The notes under the pieces: model-generated
What the model was told of the DNA's origin: nothing
Database searches by the model: none
What the model saw: only the letters and a program-made list of their open reading frames with translations
Origin: Variovorax paradoxus
Lineage (GTDB): Bacteria > Pseudomonadota > Gammaproteobacteria > Burkholderiales > Burkholderiaceae_C
Length of the DNA stretch: 64,000 nucleotides
Direction of reading: 5' to 3'
Assembly (NCBI RefSeq): GCF_022009635.1
Contig: NZ_CP091716.1
Span: 5,291,501 to 5,355,500, forward strand
Position numbers and translations under genes: made by a program
Shown: positions 1 to 10,668 of the stretch, in pieces
How the letters are laid out: each line of letters opens with the position of its first letter
Numbering within the stretch: position 1 is the stretch's first letter

Positions 1-425
1 AGGCCGGCCGATTCGGTCTCCAGGCTGATGCGCAGCTCGAGCACCGCAAGCACGTCGACCGATGCGGCAATCTCGCCGGGATCGAGGCGGAACACGCCGC
101 CCGGCCGCGGCTGCAGCACGAAGGTGCCCACGCCGTGCAGTGTCTCGACCAGCCCGCCGGCCTGCAGCTTCGACAGCGCCTCGCGCACCACCGTGCGGCT
201 CACGCCGTAGGCCTGCATGATGGCCGACTCGGTCGGCAGCTTGTCGCCGGGCCGCAGCGACTGGTTGCGGATTTTCTCGCCCAGGTCTTCCACCAGCCCG
301 TGCGCGAGGCCGCGCGCGCGCTGGCGCGGACGCCCCACGAACGCCGCGCCCGCGGGCGACGCGGCAGGCGCCGTTTCTCCAGGCGCTTCTGATATCGAGG
401 GATTACCCGCAGTCGACTGAACCAT
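1..425 (-). CDS. GntR-family (FadR subfamily) transcriptional regulator, partial
   Basis: Only the N-terminal 141 residues are in the window; the gene runs off the left edge. Translating the minus strand from the ATG at 425 gives an unstructured Ala/Pro-rich leader of about 30 residues. A GntR winged helix follows, with the hallmark stretch PGDKLPTES and then YGVSRTVVREALSKLQ, GLVET and GVGTFV. After the wing, LELRISLETESAG is the start of a FadR/FCD all-helical effector domain. Such regulators usually repress adjacent sugar-acid or organic-acid catabolic genes and are released by a pathway metabolite. It is divergent from the ABC transporter and uronate genes, with a palindrome in between, so it is the likely regulator of that locus. 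The family call is firm; the ligand (a uronate or aldarate) is inferred. Confidence 0.88.
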   Translation of the reverse strand, partial: MVQSTAGNPSISEAPGETAPAASPAGAAFVGRPRQRARGLAHGLVEDLGEKIRNQSLRPGDKLPTESAIMQAYGVSRTVVREALSKLQAGGLVETLHGVGTFVLQPRPGGVFRLDPGEIAASVDVLAVLELRISLETESAG

Positions 426-450
426 GGTCACGATGATAATCCCCAAACTA

Positions 451-463
451 GTTGTACGACAAC
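451..463. promoter_or_regulatory. Candidate GntR/FadR operator palindrome
   Basis: GTTGT-acg-ACAAC is a perfect 5-bp inverted repeat with a 3-bp centre. It lies 26 bp upstream of the regulator's ATG and 61 bp upstream of the first permease gene, in the only gap between the divergent transcripts. FadR-subfamily regulators commonly bind short palindromes with TTGT/ACAA half-sites, which this fits. Function is inferred from form and position. Confidence 0.5.
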
Positions 464-524
464 AGATAACTTATCACTCGAGTCTCCTTGGAAGCCGCGC
501 TGGGCACCCTCGCACGGCACTCAC

Positions 525-1274
525 ATGAAGTATTCCCTCGACTTTGCTCCGTTGGCATCGTACTGGCCCGTTTTCATCAACGGCGCCTGGCTGACCCTCA
601 AGATGACCGCGCTGGCCGTGGTCATCGGCGTGGCCGTCGGCACGCTGGTCGCGTTTGCCAAGCGCAGCAAGATCCGGCTGCTTTCGCGCGCCTGCACCAT
701 CTACATCGAGATCGTGCGCAACACGCCGTTCCTGGTGCAGATCTTCCTGCTGTACTTCGGCCTGGCCAGCTTCGGCGTGCGCATGCCGACCTTCGCGGCC
801 GCCGTATTGGCGATGGTCATCAACATCGCGGCCTACGCCGCGGAGATCATCCGCGCCGGCCTGGAGTCGGTGCCGCGCGGGCAGATCGAGGCGGCCGAAT
901 GCCTGGGGCTTTCCAAGTGGCGCATCGGCTGGCACGTGATGCTGCAGCCGTCGATCGAGAAGGTCTACCCCGCCCTCACCAGCCAGTTCCTGCTGATGAT
1001 GCAGGCCTCGGCCATGGCCTCGCAGATCTCGGCCGAGGAGCTCACCGCCATCGCCAACACGGTGCAGTCGGACACCTTCCGATCGCTGGAAACGTACATC
1101 GTGGTCGCGGCGCTGTACCTGGTGCTGTCGCTCTTCATCAAGCTCGTGACCTGGGCGCTGGGCGAGTACCTGTTCCGCCGCCGCCGCGTGGTGCGCCGCG
1201 CCGCAGCGCAGGCCGGCAAGATGCAACCCGCCGCCGCAACGGCCGCGGTAGCGGTGCACGGAGGCGCCGCATGA
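525..1274 (+). CDS. Polar amino acid-type ABC transporter permease (HisM/GlnP family)
   Basis: A 249-residue inner-membrane permease of the His/Glu/Gln/Arg importer class. An N-terminal hydrophobic helix is followed by AWLTLKMTALAVVIGVAVG, the typical first helix of this domain. The sequence EIVRNTPFLVQIFLLYFG is the family signature, and the EAA loop that contacts the ATPase appears as EAAECLGLSKWRIGWHVMLQ. The C-terminal tail is Ala-rich and longer than usual. It opens a four-gene operon (permease, permease, ATPase, binding protein) and its stop overlaps the next start (ATGA). The ATG at 525 has only a weak Shine-Dalgarno. Family membership suggests an amino acid, but the neighbouring uronate genes leave open that the cargo is a sugar acid or related anion. 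Confidence 0.9.
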   Translation: MKYSLDFAPLASYWPVFINGAWLTLKMTALAVVIGVAVGTLVAFAKRSKIRLLSRACTIYIEIVRNTPFLVQIFLLYFGLASFGVRMPTFAAAVLAMVINIAAYAAEIIRAGLESVPRGQIEAAECLGLSKWRIGWHVMLQPSIEKVYPALTSQFLLMMQASAMASQISAEELTAIANTVQSDTFRSLETYIVVAALYLVLSLFIKLVTWALGEYLFRRRRVVRRAAAQAGKMQPAAATAAVAVHGGAA

Positions 1275-1927
1275 GCCTCGGCCACTTCACCTTCACGCAC
1301 CTGATGTATCTGGTGCAGGCCATCGGCTGGACGCTGGTGCTCTCGGCCATCGCCTTCGTGCTCGGAGCCGTCGGCGGCTTCGGCCTGATGCTCGCGCGCA
1401 TTTCGCCGCGGCCGTGGCTGCGCTGGTTCGCGGTGGTCTACATCGAATGCATCCAGGGCATTCCGCTGCTGATCCTGCTGTTCATCGTGTACTTCGGCCT
1501 GTCGGTGTACGGGCTCTCGCTGCCCTCGCTGGTGGCGGCCGGGCTCGCGATGATGATCTACGTGAGCGCCTACCTGGGCGACATCTGGCGCGGCTGCATC
1601 GAGGCCATGCCCAAGCCGCAGTGGGAGGCCTCCGAATGCCTGGCCCTCTCGCGCTGGCAGACGCTTCGCCTCGTGATCATTCCGCAGGCGGTGCGCCTGT
1701 CGCTGCCGCCCACGGTCGGCTTCCTGGTGCAGATCATCAAGATGACCTCGCTGGCCTCGGTGATCGGCTTCGTCGAGCTCACGCGGGCCGGCCAGATCAT
1801 CAACAACACCATCTTCCAGCCCTTCCTGGTTTTCTTCCTGGTCGGCGCCTTCTATTTCGCCCTGTGCTATCCGCTGTCGCGCTGGAGCGAAGCGATGGAG
1901 AAGAAGCTCAATGTCGCCAATCGTTAA
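1271..1927 (+). CDS. Polar amino acid-type ABC transporter permease, second subunit
   Basis: A 218-residue permease paralogous to the gene before it. The chosen ATG at 1271 sits in an ATGA overlap with the previous stop, which implies translational coupling; a longer reading frame upstream is only shadow of the first permease. It carries the family signature YIECIQGIPLLILLFIVYFG and an EAA loop beginning EASECLALSRWQTLRLVIIP. Two different permeases would form the heterodimeric membrane channel, as in HisQM. Its 3' end overlaps the ATPase gene by 17 bp. Confidence 0.9.
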   Translation: MSLGHFTFTHLMYLVQAIGWTLVLSAIAFVLGAVGGFGLMLARISPRPWLRWFAVVYIECIQGIPLLILLFIVYFGLSVYGLSLPSLVAAGLAMMIYVSAYLGDIWRGCIEAMPKPQWEASECLALSRWQTLRLVIIPQAVRLSLPPTVGFLVQIIKMTSLASVIGFVELTRAGQIINNTIFQPFLVFFLVGAFYFALCYPLSRWSEAMEKKLNVANR

Positions 1928-2639
1928 GCTGGACCACGTCTATAAAAGCTTCGGGGCCAACCAGGTCCTGAAGGGCGTGTCTTTCGAAGTCGCCAAGGGC
2001 GAGATGATCGCGATCATCGGCGCCAGCGGCTCGGGCAAGAGCACGGCGCTGCGCTGCATCGACCGGCTCGAAGTGATCGACAAGGGCACCATCGAAGTCT
2101 GCGGCATCCGCGTCGACAGCCCCAGTGTCGACCTCAAGCAGCTGCGGCTCGAAGTGGGCATCGTGTTCCAGAGCTACAACCTGTTCCCCCACCTCACGGT
2201 GCAGGAGAACATCATGCTGGCGCTGCGCCACGTCAAGAAGCAGTCGCGCGGCGAAGCGCACGACGTTGCCCTGCGCGTGCTCGACCAGGTGGGCCTGAAG
2301 GAAAAGGCCGGCGCCTACCCCGAACAGCTCTCCGGCGGCCAGCAGCAGCGCGTGGCCATCGCGCGTTCGCTCGCGATGTCGCCCAAGGTGATGCTGTTCG
2401 ACGAGGTCACCTCCGCGCTCGACCCCCAGCTCACCGGCGAAGTGCTGCGCGTGATGGAAGACCTCGCGGCCGGCGGCATGACCATGCTGCTCGTCACGCA
2501 CGAGATGGCCTTCGCCAAGCGCGTGGCCGACCGGATCATCTACATGCACCAGGGCACCGTCTGGGAGACCGGCCCCGGCGAAATGCTCGACGCGCCCAAG
2601 ACGCAGGAGTTGCGCGCCTTCCTGAACAACGGGCTGTAA
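1911..2639 (+). CDS. ABC transporter ATP-binding protein (HisP/GlnQ type)
   Basis: A 242-residue cytoplasmic ATPase that powers the two permeases. Visible motifs are Walker A GASGSGKST near residues 36-44, the Q-loop VFQSYNLFPHLTV, the ABC signature LSGGQQQRVAIARSLA, Walker B VMLFDEVTSALD and the switch His in LLVTHEMAFA. In most relatives Walker B reads FDEPTSALD; here Val replaces the Pro, a mild oddity. The gene overlaps the upstream permease by 17 bp, consistent with coupled translation. Length and motif spacing are normal for the polar amino acid uptake family. Confidence 0.93.
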   Translation: MSPIVKLDHVYKSFGANQVLKGVSFEVAKGEMIAIIGASGSGKSTALRCIDRLEVIDKGTIEVCGIRVDSPSVDLKQLRLEVGIVFQSYNLFPHLTVQENIMLALRHVKKQSRGEAHDVALRVLDQVGLKEKAGAYPEQLSGGQQQRVAIARSLAMSPKVMLFDEVTSALDPQLTGEVLRVMEDLAAGGMTMLLVTHEMAFAKRVADRIIYMHQGTVWETGPGEMLDAPKTQELRAFLNNGL

Positions 2640-2695
2640 GCAGGCGGCCCGGGTCACTTCATTTACTCCCATACCAAACCATCCAGGAGACCTTC

Positions 2696-3490
2696 ATGAA
2701 ACTCGGCACCACCTTCACCCGCACATGCGTCGCGCTGGCCCTCGTGGCCGGCGTCGCGCAGGCCGCCATGGCCGACCAGCTCGACGACATCAAGAAGGCC
2801 GGCAAGGTGCGCGTGGCCATCGCCATGGGCACGCCGCTCTTCAGCTTTGCCGACGCCAACCTGCAGCCCACCGGCTCCGACGTGGACACCGCCACCGCGC
2901 TCGCAAAGGACCTGGGCGTGAAGCTGGAGATCGTGTCGATCACCAACGCAGCGCGCGTGCCCACGCTGCAGGCGCAGCGCGCCGACCTCGTGATCGCCGA
3001 CCTGTCGATCACGCCCGAGCGCGAGAAGGTCGTCGATTTCTCCGTGCCCTACGCCGTCATCAGCATCATCGTGGGCGGCCCCAAGAGCATCAAGGTCACC
3101 GACTACGCCGACCTGAACGGCAAGCGCATCGGCCTGACGCGCGCCACCGTGAACGACACGCTCACCACGCAGCAGGCCAAGGGCGCGGAGATCGTGCGCT
3201 ACGAAGACGACGCCACGCTCATCACCTCGATGGTCACCGGCCAGATCGACCTGTTCTCCAGCACGCCGTCGAACCTGAGCGAGATGGTCAAGCAGGCGCC
3301 GGCCAAGAACCTGGAGCTGAAGTTCGCGCAGAAGGACTTCGACCTGGGCATCGCGCTGAACAAGGAACAGCCCAAGCTCAAGGAATGGGTCAACAACTGG
3401 GTCGTGACCAACCAGAAGAACGGCAAGCTCAACGCCATCTACAAGAAGTACCACGGCCGCGACCTGCCCGAGCGCATCACGAAACTCTGA
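2696..3490 (+). CDS. Periplasmic solute-binding protein of the ABC importer (SBP family 3)
   Basis: A 264-residue secreted protein. Residues 1-26 form a Sec signal peptide (Lys, hydrophobic core, cleavage near AMA-DQ). The mature part starts LDDIKKAGKVRVAI and contains QPTGSDVDTATALAKDLG and DLVIADLSITPEREKVVDFS, the ligand-facing signatures of SBP_bac_3. AGGAGA lies 7 nt before the ATG. It completes the ABC operon and is the component that sets specificity. The family usually binds amino acids; the position next to udh and garD makes a related carboxylate possible. Confidence 0.9.
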   Translation: MKLGTTFTRTCVALALVAGVAQAAMADQLDDIKKAGKVRVAIAMGTPLFSFADANLQPTGSDVDTATALAKDLGVKLEIVSITNAARVPTLQAQRADLVIADLSITPEREKVVDFSVPYAVISIIVGGPKSIKVTDYADLNGKRIGLTRATVNDTLTTQQAKGAEIVRYEDDATLITSMVTGQIDLFSSTPSNLSEMVKQAPAKNLELKFAQKDFDLGIALNKEQPKLKEWVNNWVVTNQKNGKLNAIYKKYHGRDLPERITKL

Positions 3491-3504
3491 ACGGACGAGC
3501 AACG

Positions 3505-4315
3505 ATGGAAGCGTCGAACAAGAAACTCAACCGCCTGCTGCTGACCGGCGCCGCCGGCGGCCTGGGCAAGGTGCTGCGCGAGCGGCTCAAGCCGTATGCG
3601 AAGGTGCTGCGCCTGTCGGACATCGCGTCGCTGGCCCCGGCCGCCGACGCGAGCGAGGAAGTGGTGCCCTGCGACCTGTCGGACAAGGCCGCGGTGCACG
3701 CGCTGCTGGAAGGCTGCGACGCCATCGTCCACCTGGGCGGCGTGTCGGTCGAGCGGCCGTTCGAGGAGATCCTCGAGGCCAACATCAAGGGCATCTTCAA
3801 CGTGTACGAAGCCGCGCGCCGCCACGGCGTGAAGCGCGTGGTGTTCGCCAGCTCGAACCACGTGATCGGCTTCTACAAGCAGAGCGAGCACATCGACGCG
3901 CACGCAGCGCGCCGGCCCGACGGCTACTACGGCCTGTCGAAGTCCTTCGGCGAGGACATGGCGCAGTTCTACTTCGACCGCTGGGGCATCGAGACGGTGA
4001 GCATCCGCATCGGCTCGTCGTTCCCCGAGCCGCTCAATCGCCGCATGATGAGCACCTGGCTCAGCTACCGCGACCTGACGACGCTGATCGAGAAGTCGCT
4101 GTTCACGCCCGATGTGAAGCACACGATCGTCTACGGCATGTCGAACAACCGCGACGTGTGGTGGGACAACAGCGCCGCCGCGCATCTGGGCTTCGTGCCG
4201 CAGGACAGCTCCGAAGTGTTCCGCGACAAGGTCGAGCAACAGCCGCCCGTGGCCCCCACCGACCCGAACGCCATCTACCAGGGCGGCGCGTTCACCGCAC
4301 AAGGCCCGTTCGGCG

Positions 4316-4326
<11 letters not shown>
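3505..4326 (+). CDS. udh: Uronate dehydrogenase
   Basis: A 273-residue NAD-dependent extended short-chain dehydrogenase/epimerase-fold enzyme. It oxidises D-galacturonate or D-glucuronate at C1 to the aldaro-lactone. The N-terminal LLLTGAAGGLGKVLRERL is the NAD-binding Gly-rich loop. IVHLGGVSVERPFEEIL and NIKGIFNVYEAAR follow, then VVFASSNHVIGFY and the catalytic YYGLSKSFGE (Tyr-x-x-x-Lys). The SSNHVIGFY and RIGSSFPEP stretches are characteristic of bacterial uronate dehydrogenases rather than generic epimerases. It starts 14 bp after the binding-protein gene and overlaps the lactonase gene by 11 bp, matching consecutive pathway steps. Confidence 0.88.
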
Positions 4327-6255
<1,929 letters not shown>

Positions 6256-6263
6256 GGCCCACC

Positions 6264-6386
6264 GTCTTGCTCCCTCCCCTTCCGGGGGAGGGCTGGGGTG
6301 GGGGCACGACGGCCTCGACCGCTGAATGGCGCTCGTTGGGCGCGGCCTCCATCCCAGCCTTCCCCCAGAGGGGGAAGGAGCAAGAC
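6264..6386. repeat. Long imperfect inverted repeat between dctP and dctQ
   Basis: Two 41-nt arms, 6264-6304 and 6346-6386, are reverse complements of each other with 6 mismatches, around a 41-nt spacer. The outer ends (GTCTTGCTCC and GGAGCAAGAC) match perfectly. Each arm also contains a smaller C-run/G-run self-complementary segment. In RNA the whole unit would fold into a cruciform-like hairpin. It occupies nearly all of the gap inside a TRAP operon. Similar GC-rich palindromic units are scattered in Comamonadaceae genomes, as far as I recall, so it is probably a REP- or MITE-like repeat. Confidence 0.75.
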
Positions 6387-6397
6387 AGGAAATCCCT

Positions 6398-6892
6398 ATG
6401 CACTTGTTGACCCACTTGAACGCGCGGCTCTCACGCTGGGCGATGTACATCGCCTGCGTGTGCCTCGTCGGCCTGCTGGCGGTGGTCGTCTACGGCGTGG
6501 TGCTGCGCTATGTCTTCAATGACGCCCCGCCGTATGTCGAGCAGGTCGCGCTGTTGCTGGTGATCTCGGTCGCCATGTTCGGTGCTTCCGCGGGCGTGCG
6601 GGACGCCGGCCACATCGGCCTCGATTCGCTGGTGAAGGCGCTGCCACCCAAGGCGCAGTTCTGGTGCAAGGCGCTCACCTACGTGCTGACCATCGGCTTC
6701 GCCATCGCGCTGTTCGCGGGCGGGGCCGAGATGGCCGTGTCCACGCGCGAATCGACGATTCCCACGCTGGGCCTCTCGGAAGCCGTGCGCTACGTGCCGA
6801 TTCTCTTTGCCGGGGTGCTGATCACCCTCTTTTCCATCGAGCACCTGGCTGCTCAGTTCACCGGCCAGAAGGTCGTTCCATCATGGCATTGA
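6398..6892 (+). CDS. dctQ: TRAP transporter small permease, DctQ family
   Basis: A 164-residue integral membrane protein with four predicted helices, the size and topology of DctQ. The segments MYIACVCLVGLLAVVVYGVV and VLRYVFNDAPPYVEQVALLL carry the conserved Arg-Tyr-x-Phe and Pro-x-x-x-Glu of the family. A helix at about residues 90-110 and a C-terminal helix VPILFAGVLITLFSIEHL complete it. It works with dctM in sodium-driven import of the solute bound by dctP. The start lies 12 nt after the inverted repeat, and the 3' end overlaps dctM by 10 bp. Confidence 0.9.
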   Translation: MHLLTHLNARLSRWAMYIACVCLVGLLAVVVYGVVLRYVFNDAPPYVEQVALLLVISVAMFGASAGVRDAGHIGLDSLVKALPPKAQFWCKALTYVLTIGFAIALFAGGAEMAVSTRESTIPTLGLSEAVRYVPILFAGVLITLFSIEHLAAQFTGQKVVPSWH

Positions 6893-8235
6893 CAGTGCTG
6901 TCGCTGAGCTTCGTGCTCTTCCTGCTGCTCGGCATGCCGGTGGCCTTTGCCATCGGGCTGAGCTGCCTGGCCACCTTCGCCTACGAAGGCCTGCCGTTCG
7001 AGACCGCCATCCAGATGATGGTCTCGGGCATGAACGTGTTCTCGTTCCTCGCCATTCCGTTCTTCATCTTCTCGGGCGAGCTGATGCTGCACGGCGGCAT
7101 CGCCGACAAGATCGTCGCCTTCGCGCGCAGCCTGGTGGGCCACTGGAAGGGTGGCCTGGGGCTGGCCAACGTGGTGGCGTCGACGCTGTTCGGCGGCGTC
7201 TCCGGTTCGCCGGTGGCCGACACCTCGGCCATGGGCGGCGTGATGATCCCGATCATGAAGCGCGAGGGCTACAGCGCGGCTTACGCGGTGAACGTGACGA
7301 CGCACGCCTCGCTCTCGGGCGCGCTGATGCCGACCTCGCACAACATGATCATCTACGCCTTCGCCGCGCAGGCGGCCGTGGGCACGATCGACGGGCACAT
7401 CATCAAGGGCGTGTCCATCGGCGACCTGATGTTCGCGGGGCTGATCCCGGTGTTCTGGATCATGGTGTGCATGCTGGTGGCCGCCTACTGGCAGGCCGCC
7501 AAGCACGGCTACCCCAAGCGCACCGACGGCAGCACCATGCTCGAGCGCTTCCCCGGCTGGGGCATGGTGGGCAAGACCTTCCTGGCGGCCATTCCGGGGC
7601 TGATGGTGATCGTGATCATCCTGGTGTGCGTGATGCAGGGCGTGGCCACGGCCACCGAGGCGGCGGCCATCGCGGTGACGTATTCACTGCTGCTCACCGT
7701 GGTGGCCTACCGCACCATGACGCGCGAGAAGCTCTTCAAGTCGCTGGCCAAGGCCTCGAAGACCACGGGCGTGATCCTGCTGCTGATCGGCGTGTCGAAC
7801 ATGCTGCGCTACCAGATGGCCTACCTGGAGATTCCGGACGCCATCGAGACGGTGCTGCTGGCCGCCACCACCAGCCCCTGGCTGATGCTGCTGTACATCA
7901 ACATCATCCAGATCTTCCTGGGCATCTTCCTGGACATGGCGGCGCACATCCTGATCACCACGCCGCTGTTCCTGCCGCTGGCCATCCAGATGGGCGTGGG
8001 TCCGGTGCAGTTCGGCATGATGCTGCTGCTGAACTGCGCGCTGGGCCTGGTGCATCCGCCGGTGGGCACGGTGCAGTTCATCGGCTGCGCCATAGGCAAG
8101 ATATCCATCGGGGAAGCGACGAAAACCGCCTGGCCCTACTATCTGGCGATCTTCATCGCCATCACCCTGGTGACCTACGTGCCGGCCTTCTCCACTTGGC
8201 TGCCCACGATGCTGACCGGCCACAAGGTGCTGTAA
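6883..8235 (+). CDS. dctM: TRAP transporter large permease, DctM family
   Basis: A 450-residue multi-pass transport subunit with a dozen or so hydrophobic helices. Typical DctM stretches are LLGMPVAFAIGLS at the N terminus, IPFFIFSGELMLHGGIADKI, LFGGVSGSPVADTSAMGGVM and GALMPTSHNMIIYAFAA. The C-terminal half contains LVHPPVGTVQFIGCAIGKIS. The GxxSGSxxAD loop is the conserved substrate/sodium region of the family. It overlaps dctQ by 10 bp and lies 18 bp ahead of garD, so import and dehydration of the sugar acid are likely co-transcribed. Confidence 0.92.
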   Translation: MALTVLSLSFVLFLLLGMPVAFAIGLSCLATFAYEGLPFETAIQMMVSGMNVFSFLAIPFFIFSGELMLHGGIADKIVAFARSLVGHWKGGLGLANVVASTLFGGVSGSPVADTSAMGGVMIPIMKREGYSAAYAVNVTTHASLSGALMPTSHNMIIYAFAAQAAVGTIDGHIIKGVSIGDLMFAGLIPVFWIMVCMLVAAYWQAAKHGYPKRTDGSTMLERFPGWGMVGKTFLAAIPGLMVIVIILVCVMQGVATATEAAAIAVTYSLLLTVVAYRTMTREKLFKSLAKASKTTGVILLLIGVSNMLRYQMAYLEIPDAIETVLLAATTSPWLMLLYINIIQIFLGIFLDMAAHILITTPLFLPLAIQMGVGPVQFGMMLLLNCALGLVHPPVGTVQFIGCAIGKISIGEATKTAWPYYLAIFIAITLVTYVPAFSTWLPTMLTGHKVL

Positions 8236-8253
8236 GCAACAAAGGCCCTCACG

Positions 8254-9834
8254 ATGAGCAATGCCGCAGCCGGAGCCTCGCCGCTCTACATCCGCATCCA
8301 CGCCAACGACAACGTGGCCATCGTCGCGAACGACGGCGGCCTGAAGGCCGGCACCGAGTTCGCCGACGGCCTCCGGCTGGTGGACAACGTGCCGCAGGGC
8401 CACAAGGTGGCGCTGTCGGACCTGGCCGAGGGCGCGGCCATCGTGCGCTACAACGTGGTGATCGGTTATGCGCAGAAGGCGCTGCCGCGCGGCAGCTGGG
8501 TGCACGAGCGGGTCATGCGCATGCCCGTCGCGCCCGAACTCGACGGCCTGCCCATCGCGACCGTCAAGGCCCCTGCCCTGCCGCCGCTGGAGGGCTACAC
8601 CTTCGAGGGCTACCGCAACGCCGACGGCTCGGTGGGTTCGCGCAACATCCTCGCCATTACCGAGACGGTGCAGTGCGTGGCCGGCGTGATCGACTTTGCC
8701 GTGCAGCGCATCAAGGCCGAGCTGCTGCCCAGGTACCCGAACGTCGACGACGTGGTGGCACTCGCGCACGGCTATGGCTGCGGCGTGGCCATCGACGCGC
8801 CCGACGCCATCGTGCCGATCCGCACGCTGCGCAACATCAGCCTGAACCCGAACTTCGGCGGCGAAGTGATGGTGGTGAGCCTGGGCTGCGAGAAGCTGCA
8901 GCCCGAGCGCCTGCTGCCGCCGGGCAGCATCCCCATCGCCGACAAGCGCGGCGAGGCCGAGGGCGACGCCGAACTCGACGTGGTCTGCCTGCAGGACGAC
9001 GCGCACGTCGGCTTCATGTCGATGATCGATTCGGTGATGCGGCAGGCCGAGCAGCACCTCGTGCGCCTGAACGCCCGCAAGCGCGAAACCGTGCCCGCCA
9101 GCGAACTGGTGGTGGGCGTGCAGTGCGGCGGCAGCGATGCCTTCTCGGGTGTCACCGCCAACCCTGCCGTGGGCTTTTGCACCGACCTGCTGGTGCGCGC
9201 GGGCGCGACGGTGATGTTCTCTGAAGTGACCGAGGTGCGCGACGGCATCGACCAGCTCACCTCGCGCGCGTCCTCGCCCGAAGTGGCCGAGGCCATGATC
9301 CGCGAGATGGCCTGGTACGACGCCTATCTGCAGAAGGGCCGCGTCGACCGCAGCGCCAACACCACGCCGGGCAACAAGAAAGGCGGCCTGTCGAACATCG
9401 TCGAGAAGGCGATGGGCTCCATCGTGAAGTCGGGCTCGGCGCCGATCACCGGCGTGCTGGCACCGGGCGAGAAGGTCGCGCAGAAGGGCCTGATCTACGC
9501 GGCCACGCCGGCCAGCGACTTCATCTGCGGCACGCTGCAGCTGGCGGCCGGCATCAACCTGCATGTGTTCACCACCGGCCGCGGCACGCCTTACGGGCTG
9601 GCCGAGGTGCCGGTGATCAAGGTCGCCACGCGCAGCGATCTCGCGCGCCGCTGGCACGACCTGATGGACGTGAACGCGGGCCGCATCGCCGACGGCGAAG
9701 CCAGCATCGAGGACGTAGGCTGGGAGCTGTTCCGCCTGATGCTCGACGTGGCCAGCGGCCGCAAGAAGACCTGGGCCGAGCACTGGAAGCTGCACAACGC
9801 GCTGGTGCTGTTCAACCCGGCCCCTGTCACCTGA
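8254..9834 (+). CDS. garD: Galactarate dehydratase
   Basis: A 526-residue UxaA/GarD-family metal-dependent dehydratase (E. coli GarD is 523). It converts galactarate to 5-dehydro-4-deoxy-D-glucarate. The N-terminal SAF-like domain reads [18 protein letters not shown] and [14 protein letters not shown]. The central domain begins [19 protein letters not shown] and contains [20 protein letters not shown] and [20 protein letters not shown], close to E. coli GarD. Cys and His residues in these stretches are plausible iron ligands. Altronate dehydratase is the main alternative, but the GarD-specific [14 protein letters not shown] block and the udh context favour galactarate. The next enzyme (5-dehydro-4-deoxyglucarate dehydratase or aldolase) is not in the window. 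Confidence 0.9.
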   Translation: MSNAAAGASPLYIRIHANDNVAIVANDGGLKAGTEFADGLRLVDNVPQGHKVALSDLAEGAAIVRYNVVIGYAQKALPRGSWVHERVMRMPVAPELDGLPIATVKAPALPPLEGYTFEGYRNADGSVGSRNILAITETVQCVAGVIDFAVQRIKAELLPRYPNVDDVVALAHGYGCGVAIDAPDAIVPIRTLRNISLNPNFGGEVMVVSLGCEKLQPERLLPPGSIPIADKRGEAEGDAELDVVCLQDDAHVGFMSMIDSVMRQAEQHLVRLNARKRETVPASELVVGVQCGGSDAFSGVTANPAVGFCTDLLVRAGATVMFSEVTEVRDGIDQLTSRASSPEVAEAMIREMAWYDAYLQKGRVDRSANTTPGNKKGGLSNIVEKAMGSIVKSGSAPITGVLAPGEKVAQKGLIYAATPASDFICGTLQLAAGINLHVFTTGRGTPYGLAEVPVIKVATRSDLARRWHDLMDVNAGRIADGEASIEDVGWELFRLMLDVASGRKKTWAEHWKLHNALVLFNPAPVT

Positions 9835-9856
9835 ACAACCCATACGGAGCACAGAC

Positions 9857-10618
9857 ATGGAAGACCTCAAGGACAAGACCGCGCTCGTCACCGGCGCCAG
9901 CACGGGCATCGGCGCCGCGGTGGCCGTCGCGTTCGCGGCGCGCGGCATGCGCGTGGCGGTGCACTACAACAGCTCGGCCGCCGAGGCGCATCAGGTGGTC
10001 GAGACCATCCGCGCGGCCGGCGGCGCGGCGGTGGCCGTCAAGGCCGACGTGCGCGACACCGGCGCGATCCGCGACTGCGTGAAGCAGACGGTGGCCGAGT
10101 TCGGCCGCATCGACGTGCTGGTGAACAACGCGGGCAGTCTGGTCAAGCGCGTGCCCATCGCCGAGTTCGACGACGCGCTGTTCGACGAGGTGATGCACAT
10201 CAACGCGCGCTCGGTGCTCGCCTTCTGCCGCGAGGTGGTGCCGCTGATGCGCACGCAGGGCGGCGGCAACATCATCAACGTGACCTCGGTCGCGGCGCGC
10301 ACCGGCGGCGGGCCGGCCGCGTACCTGTACGCGGGCTCGAAGGGCTTCGTGAGCACGGCCACGCACGGCCTGGCAAAGGAGCTGGTGGGCGACCGCATCC
10401 GCGTGAATGCGGTGGCGCCGGGCGTCATTCAAACGCCCTTTCAAGACCGCTTCTCGACGCCCGCGATGCTCGAGAACTTCCGCGCCGGCATTCCCATGGG
10501 CCGCCTCGGCGAGCCCGAGGAATGCGTCGGCGCCTTTCTGTATCTGGCCTCCGAACAGCTCTCGGGCTATGTCACGGGGCAGGTGATCGAAGTGAACGGG
10601 GGGCAGTACATGCCCTGA
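9857..10618 (+). CDS. Short-chain dehydrogenase/reductase (classical SDR)
   Basis: A 253-residue NAD(P)-dependent oxidoreductase. The cofactor loop is TGASTGIGAAVAVAFAARG, the structural motif is VNNAGSL, and the catalytic residues are Ser in NVTSVAART and the Tyr/Lys of YAGSK. The C-terminal GYVTGQVIEVNGGQ is typical of FabG/glucose-dehydrogenase-like SDRs. ACGGAG lies 7 nt before the ATG. It is 22 bp downstream of garD and precedes two Bug binding proteins in the same direction, so it probably acts on a sugar-acid intermediate. The substrate cannot be read from sequence. Confidence 0.85.
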   Translation: MEDLKDKTALVTGASTGIGAAVAVAFAARGMRVAVHYNSSAAEAHQVVETIRAAGGAAVAVKADVRDTGAIRDCVKQTVAEFGRIDVLVNNAGSLVKRVPIAEFDDALFDEVMHINARSVLAFCREVVPLMRTQGGGNIINVTSVAARTGGGPAAYLYAGSKGFVSTATHGLAKELVGDRIRVNAVAPGVIQTPFQDRFSTPAMLENFRAGIPMGRLGEPEECVGAFLYLASEQLSGYVTGQVIEVNGGQYMP

Positions 10619-10668
10619 CCGCGAACGTTTTCTCAGCAACCACAAGACCCATAACGGAGACAAGACAG

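Noticed and set aside
7684..9948. A 754-residue minus-strand open frame across dctM and garD
   Set aside because: Shadow of two well-supported genes; no ribosome site and no plausible protein features.
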